From Takakia lepidozioides (Eukaryota > Streptophyta > Takakiopsida > Takakiales > Takakiaceae), in contig JAKLZA010000091.1 of the NCBI GenBank assembly GCA_030704615.1, positions 1 through 25,000 on the forward strand: a DNA stretch of 25,000 nucleotides. The letters are read 5' to 3'. The translations under genes and the position numbers were made by a program. Below the pieces are notes generated by a model that was not told the DNA's origin, searched no databases, and saw only the letters and a program-made list of their open reading frames with translations. This document shows, one piece after another, positions 21,901 through 25,000 of the stretch (the first letter of the stretch is position 1; every line of letters begins with the position of its first letter).

Positions 21901-22551
21901 ACTGTTTCAATATTTTAAATTCCAGACTTGTGATTTGATAAGTAGACAACTGTAAAATCTAGAAAAATCATCTAGTGCCCTCCATGAATGATGAATGATT
22001 TACGCCTTCCACCAAAAAAATAGTGATTCAAACGTATACTTGTTTCATATAGAACAAATCGAAACCCTGCATATTGAAAAGTTGAAGGATAGGCAACCCT
22101 TAGCACCCTGGTAAGACTTTTTCCATTAGTTCCTCTGATTTTTATTTTTTAACTAAACTGATTCTCAATTAGTACCTTATAGTGTTTGAATCTCTCAAAC
22201 TTCAGACTTGTAATTTGATAAGTAAACTTTAAAGAACTGTAAATCTAGAGAAATCATTTAGTACTCTCCATGAATGATGAATAATTTACACCTTTCAACA
22301 GAAAAAATAAAAATAAAAATAAAAATCAAATGTATATCTGTTTCATATAGAACAAATCGAAACCCTCTATATTGAAAATGTAGAGGATATGCAACCCTTG
22401 GCACCCAAAAGACAACAAGGTCATCTCCCTCATGTCAAATCCCTCATGTTTCCTTGTTCCACTTAAACTTGATACCCTAGTAAGACTTTTTCCATTAGTC
22501 CTTATAACTTTTATTTTTTAACTAAACTAATTCTCAATTAGTACGTACTAA

Positions 22552-22707
22552 TGTGGGTTCATCGAGGATGCAAAGGCACTGTTTGATAAGATGGCTGCAC
22601 AAGCATGGAATGTGATGATCGCAGGATATGCCCAGCAGGGTCACGGGATGGAGGCTTTGGATACCTATGAGCAAATGAGGGTACCACCGACAGTTTGGAG
22701 GCTGTGA
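22552..22707 (+). pseudogene. PPR-repeat gene fragment
   Basis: The frame opens directly after a stop at 22549-22551 and reads CGFIEDAKALFDKM, then WNVMIAGYAQQGHGMEAL and YEQMR, ending at TGA 22705-22707. This is a plant pentatricopeptide repeat of the PLS class: (K)CG.IEDA...FD.M, then SWN.MI.GYAQ.G.G.EAL.L...M. PPR proteins bind organelle RNA and direct editing, splicing or processing. Only one and a half repeats are present, there is no start or targeting peptide, and the usual VVSWN is shortened to QAWN with two or three codons missing. The fragment begins within about eight bases of the insertion's left edge, suggesting capture. Confidence 0.8.
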
Positions 22708-22753
22708 TGGCTGCATATGTGTGGGGAAAAAGAAGCGAAGGGATAGAGTGTGG

Positions 22754-22942
22754 CCAGATTTCAGGCATAAGATTACTTATGATTCCCTGTGAATCAATAG
22801 CTACTAGCAACCTGCATGGGTAGATGGTCAACTAGAAGCTGCAGCAGCAGCAACACAATTGATAAATTCAGGCACTGCTAATGAAGGCACCTTCTTCAAC
22901 ACATTTCACCCTGTTTTTCCCTCTTATCAGAATCGGCCTTGA
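22754..22942 (+). pseudogene. OSB-like PDF motif, exon B, copy 1
   Basis: The frame reads PDFRHKITYDSL, stop, INSY, stop, QPAWVDGQLEAAAAATQLI, then NSGTANEGTFFNTFHPVF, SYQNRP and a stop at 22940-22942. PDF(K/R)HK followed by aLW...... PpWV..QL is the second half of the PDF motif that defines plant OSB proteins, which bind single-stranded DNA in mitochondria and plastids. The first internal stop (22790-22792, TGA) replaces the conserved Trp of LW; the second (22805-22807, TAG) lies before QPAWV. The junction between the PPR fragment and this exon is at about 22710-22750. Confidence 0.75.
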
Positions 22943-23029
22943 ATTTTCATGTTGAATTCTGCAAGTTAGCTGGTTGAGTGAACCTTTGATAGTTTGGAGT
23001 GACTGACTGATATTGCCAATGTGACACAG

Positions 23030-23128
23030 GAAAGTATCCAGAAACAGATAACAGAGACAAGGAAACCAGGAGTTGTGGAATGAATACTTTTCTGACCCCA
23101 ATCAATGGTGGGACAATCGAGGCAAAAG
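23030..23128 (+). pseudogene. OSB-like PDF motif, exon A, copy 1
   Basis: Bounded by an acceptor-like ACACAG and a donor-like GTAAAT. The exon reads KYPETDNRDKE, and after a shift, LWNEYFSDPNQWWDNRGK. LW..(F/Y)F.dP..WWDNR is the first half of the OSB PDF motif, and the WWDNR core is intact. A small insertion in GAAACCAGGAGTTG relative to copy 2 causes the frame change. It lies about 85 bp after the previous exon B and about 210 bp before the next, so the exons read B-A-B-A along the insertion. Confidence 0.75.
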
Positions 23129-23339
23129 GTAAATGCCTGTTGGATTACAGAGAGTAGCAAATGCAATTGAGCATAAGAACTAGTGTGATAAGTTGAGTTG
23201 GGTGTTTCCTAGAACAATTCTAGGCTTTCATTGTCAGTTGCTAGCAACACGGAAAAGGTGAATGTATGATTTGTGCAGAGGCATGGATAGCTGAAGGAGC
23301 AGGGATAGAGTGTTGGTCCAGATTCATTTAAGAGGGTCA

Positions 23340-23516
23340 GATTTCAAGCTCCACATTACCTGTGATTCCCTGTGGATCAATAGCTACCAGAAACCTGCAT
23401 GGGTAGATGGTCAACTGGCAGCAGCGGCACAATTGATATAATCAGGCACTGCTAATGAAAGCATCTTCTTCAGCACATTTCACCATATTTTTCCCTCTTA
23501 TTAGAATCGGCCCTAA
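23340..23516 (+). pseudogene. OSB-like PDF motif, exon B, copy 2
   Basis: The frame reads DFKLHITCDSLWINSYQ, then KPAWVDGQLAAAAQLI, a stop at 23439-23441, then SGTANESIFFSTFHHIF, a second stop at 23502-23504 and NRP before the last stop at 23514-23516. Here the LW tryptophan is kept, so the motif half is readable without a stop, unlike copy 1. An acceptor-like GGGTCAG precedes it. The Pro of PDF is replaced (TCA, Ser), and HK has become LH. Confidence 0.75.
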
Positions 23517-23602
23517 CTTTCCATGTTGAATTCTGCAAGTTAGCTGGTTGAGTGAATCTAGTTTGGAGTGACTTTGACATGATACTGCTGATGTGACAAC
23601 AG

Positions 23603-23697
23603 GAAAGTATCCAGAAACAAGTAACAGAGACAAGGACAAGCTGTGGAATGAATAGTTTTCTGACCCCAGTCAATGGTGGGACAATCGAGGCAAGAAG
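23603..23697 (+). pseudogene. OSB-like PDF motif, exon A, copy 2
   Basis: It follows an acceptor-like ACAACAG and is followed by GTGAATG, a possible donor. It reads KYPETSNRDKDKLWNE, a stop (TAG, where copy 1 has TAC for Tyr), then FSDPSQWWDNRGKK. It keeps one continuous frame across the region that is shifted in copy 1, so together the two copies show what the ancestral exon looked like. No third exon B follows; similarity ends around 23890. Confidence 0.75.
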
Positions 23698-23889
23698 GTG
23701 AATGCTTGTTGGATTATAGAGAGTAGCAGATGCAATTGAGCATAGGAACTAGTGTGATAAGTTGAGTTGGGTGTTTCCTAGAACAAATCTAGGCTGTCAT
23801 CGTCAGCTGCTAGCAGCAAGACAATGATGTATGCTTGATTTGTGCAGAGGCATGGATAGCTGAAGGAGCAGGGATATAGTGTGGGTCCA

Positions 23890-24280
23890 GACTCAGGTGT
23901 TTCCGCCTTGGCAGGTTGCTCAGTGACCTTCCCTGGTAGCTTTGGAGTATAGTGAGTGTCTCACAATGCAATGTTGGTTGGTGCATCTTATGCATGAACT
24001 TGGAAAACAAACAAATGTCATTTTTTGGAGCTTTAGGCTGAACCTCTGTGTTGGGCTGCACTGTGCAGCCTGGCCTCTGCCTCAGACTCAGACTCAGACT
24101 CAGACTCAGACTCAGACTCAGACTCTTTGATCTCAGACTGAAATGTATTTGGGCAATGAAGCACTTATGTAATTTTGAATTATCGTTGCATCTGCTCATT
24201 CTATCTGTTGTTCTGGCCATGCTTAGTCAGTTCTTCATTCCATGAGCAGGTTGTTGCCGTGATGCTTTGGAATTGTGTTT
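23890..24280 (+). other. Non-repetitive tail of captured DNA
   Basis: This segment is higher in GC than the satellite and unlike the subterminal region that follows, so it probably came with the OSB gene (intron, UTR or flanking sequence). No exon is recognisable. It contains the (CAGACT) microsatellite. Confidence 0.35.
24083..24124. repeat. (CAGACT)7 microsatellite
   Basis: Seven perfect copies of the hexamer CAGACT run in tandem, with one more partial match shortly after at about 24135. On the plus strand one frame reads alternating Gln-Thr; there is no reason to think it is translated. Confidence 0.95.
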
Positions 24281-24289
24281 AGGTATCTT

Positions 24290-24857
24290 TAGATCGTGAT
24301 ACTGACCACAAGCAACCTACGGTGAATTGTGGTATCCTCCACATTTATGTGGAATGTCCTACAACGTAGGCCGTAGTATATTTCACACCCGCTATGGTCT
24401 TCTCCACAATTATGTGGAATGACCTACAGTATAGGCAGTAAAATACTCCACACTCACACCAAGAGTTGCTCTAAAATACGCCACATGTTGCCCCGACAAA
24501 AATACACGTGGTGCCCATACCGTTGCCCAGATGTCGTCAAGCCATGGTGACAGGCTGTCGCATAATTTTCCAGTAGACGTGGACAAGTCCACACCCTTTG
24601 TACGTCTAGGATCCACGTGGTGGTGTTCGCCAAACCACACGTCGCCCGTGGAAAAAGCCATTCACCCCGTGAAAAAAGCCACCTGTGGATTCAGCCACCC
24701 GTGGACTTTTCCACAGGGCCACCCGAGAGCCAGGCCATCCACGGGGTGTCCGAAAGCACTAGTCGTTTCTTACACCCACGTCAGGTGTGGATTGCGGCCG
24801 ATTCCACAACAAAAAATGTGGAAAAAACCGTGGAAAAAACCGGTTTCTCTTCTAGTG
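24290..24857. other. Subterminal repeat region of CACTA-like element
   Basis: Two direct copies of a unit hold near-perfect palindromes, TCCACATTTATGTGGA at 24338-24353 and TCCACAATTATGTGGA at 24403-24418, each followed by a CCTACA..GTAGGC-like block. From about 24480 to 24845 short GTGGA, CGTGG and TCCAC motifs recur on both strands many times, ending in GTGGAAAAAACCGTGGAAAA and CCGGTTTCTCTTCTAGTG. Dense short motifs near the end are typical of En/Spm elements, where they bind the transposase. No gene is supported here. Confidence 0.55.
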
Positions 24858-25000
24858 TACCTTAAACTGTTTGAATCTTTCAAACTCCAGACTTGTGATT
24901 TGATAAGTAAACAACTGTAAATCTACAGAAATCATCTAGTGCTCTCCAAGAATTATGAATGATTTACACCTTCCAACAGAAAAAAAAGTGATTCAAATGT
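24858..25000. repeat. Satellite resumes after insertion
   Basis: The sequence continues the interrupted monomer (CTTAAACTGTTTGAATCTTT, then GTGATTTGATAAGTAAACAA) and enters the next one at about 24941 with GTGCTCTCCAAGAATTATGA. The array therefore continues beyond the window. Confidence 0.9.

Larger units (their letters stand above)
12141..22544. repeat. Satellite array, about 355 bp monomer, about 30 copies
   Basis: The landmark TGCCCTCCATGAATGATGAA (or close variants) recurs at about 12141, 12494, 12848, 13199, 13551, 13876, 14259, 14619, 14978, 15292, 15650, 16004, 16354, 16706, 17066, 17416, 17757, 18111, 18466, 18831, 19199, 19571, 20194, 20542, 20929, 21267, 21627, 21977 and 22265. All copies are in direct orientation. 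Order within a monomer: landmark; A-rich microsatellite slot; CATATAGAACAAATCGAAAC; GGCACCCAAAAGACAACAAG; CTTGATACCTTGGTAAGACC; TTTTATTTT; CTGATTCTCAATTA; TTTGAATCTTTCAAACTCCA; GTGATTTGATAAGTAAACAA. The array begins abruptly near 12141. It resumes after the insertion at 24858. Confidence 0.95.
22741..23871 (+). repeat. Tandem duplication of about 565 bp, two copies
   Basis: GGATAGAG followed by a TCCAGATT-like block starts copies at 22741 and 23302, and a third start appears at 23872 before the sequence diverges. The copies share long blocks, such as CTGCATGGGTAGATGGTCAA, GTTGAATTCTGCAAGTTAGC, AATCAATGGTGGGACAATCG and GTGTGATAAGTTGAGTTGGG. Each unit holds one exon B and one exon A of the OSB-like gene fragment. 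Spacing is about 561 and 570 bp. Confidence 0.9.
22545..24857 (+). mobile_element. CACTA-like element carrying gene fragments, inserted in the satellite
   Basis: The satellite stops after CTCAATTAGTAC (22544) and resumes at 24858 with TACCTTAAACTG, which is the next part of the same monomer (consensus TTAGTACCTTATACTG). TAC at 22542-22544 and 24858-24860 therefore fits a 3 bp target duplication. The right end is TAGTG (24853-24857), i.e. CACTA on the other strand, preceded by a region dense in GTGGA/TCCAC motifs. The left end reads GTACTAATG, so CACTA is not intact there and the left terminal repeat is missing or altered. No transposase is present. It would be a non-autonomous, gene-fragment-carrying element if confirmed. 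Confidence 0.6.

Noticed and set aside
12141-22544. CRISPR-like array
   Set aside because: The repeats are about 355 bp with no unique spacers, and the context is plant nuclear DNA.
22868-23101. Minus-strand open frame of 77 codons, and its relatives at 23442-23673
   Set aside because: They are the reverse shadow of the tandem OSB-like exon units. The plus strand carries the recognisable motifs.
23810-24220. Minus-strand open frame of 136 codons with a Ser-Leu repeat
   Set aside because: The Ser-Leu repeat is the translation of the (CAGACT) microsatellite and the rest has no motif; a low-complexity run lengthens the frame artificially.
24531-24920. Plus-strand open frame of 129 codons, the second longest in the window
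   Set aside because: It runs through the subterminal motif region and across the insertion boundary into satellite DNA, so it cannot be an evolved gene.

Overview
This window reads as nuclear, repeat-dense, AT-rich plant DNA with no intact protein-coding gene. The evidence for a plant is a PPR-repeat fragment, fragments of the plant-specific OSB family (organellar single-strand DNA-binding proteins with the PDF motif), GT-AG splice boundaries, and relics of Ty1/copia, probable Ty3/gypsy, Helitron and CACTA-like elements. A seedless land plant such as a moss would fit the degenerate PPR repeat and this Helitron type, but the lineage is inference. I see no tRNA, rRNA, CRISPR or prokaryotic-style operon.

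Layout. 1-3235: decayed retroelement debris (a possible gypsy pol end, a copia gag zinc-knuckle relic) mixed with old copies of a repeat family. 3237-5250: a foldback of about 2 kb whose arms belong to that family; a SINE-like retroposon of about 405 bp sits in the left arm only. 5250-6390: no recognisable gene. 6390-7010: a further copy of the same family, with two short tandem arrays, leading directly into 7134-9763, a heavily mutated Helitron Rep region (DUF6570-like N-terminus and Helitron_like_N/HUH domain, no helicase domain seen). 10090-12140: no recognisable gene. 12141-22544 and again 24858-25000: a tandem array of about 30 monomers of about 355 bp. On the minus strand many monomers still encode a piece resembling a Ty1/copia integrase core, so the satellite seems to be built from retrotransposon sequence.

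22545-24857: a 2.3 kb insertion interrupts one satellite monomer, with TAC repeated on both sides. Its right end has TAGTG and a subterminal region rich in short GTGGA/TCCAC motifs, as in CACTA (En/Spm) elements. It carries a PPR fragment and two tandem copies of a roughly 565 bp unit holding two exons of an OSB-like PDF motif, all on the plus strand and all broken.

The genes here do not form a working pathway. The window is a record of layered insertions: foldback family and Helitron on the left, a copia-derived satellite on the right, and a gene-fragment-carrying element inserted last into the satellite. The strongest points for follow-up are the integrase-derived satellite, the captured OSB/PPR fragments, and the foldback with a retroposon in one arm.
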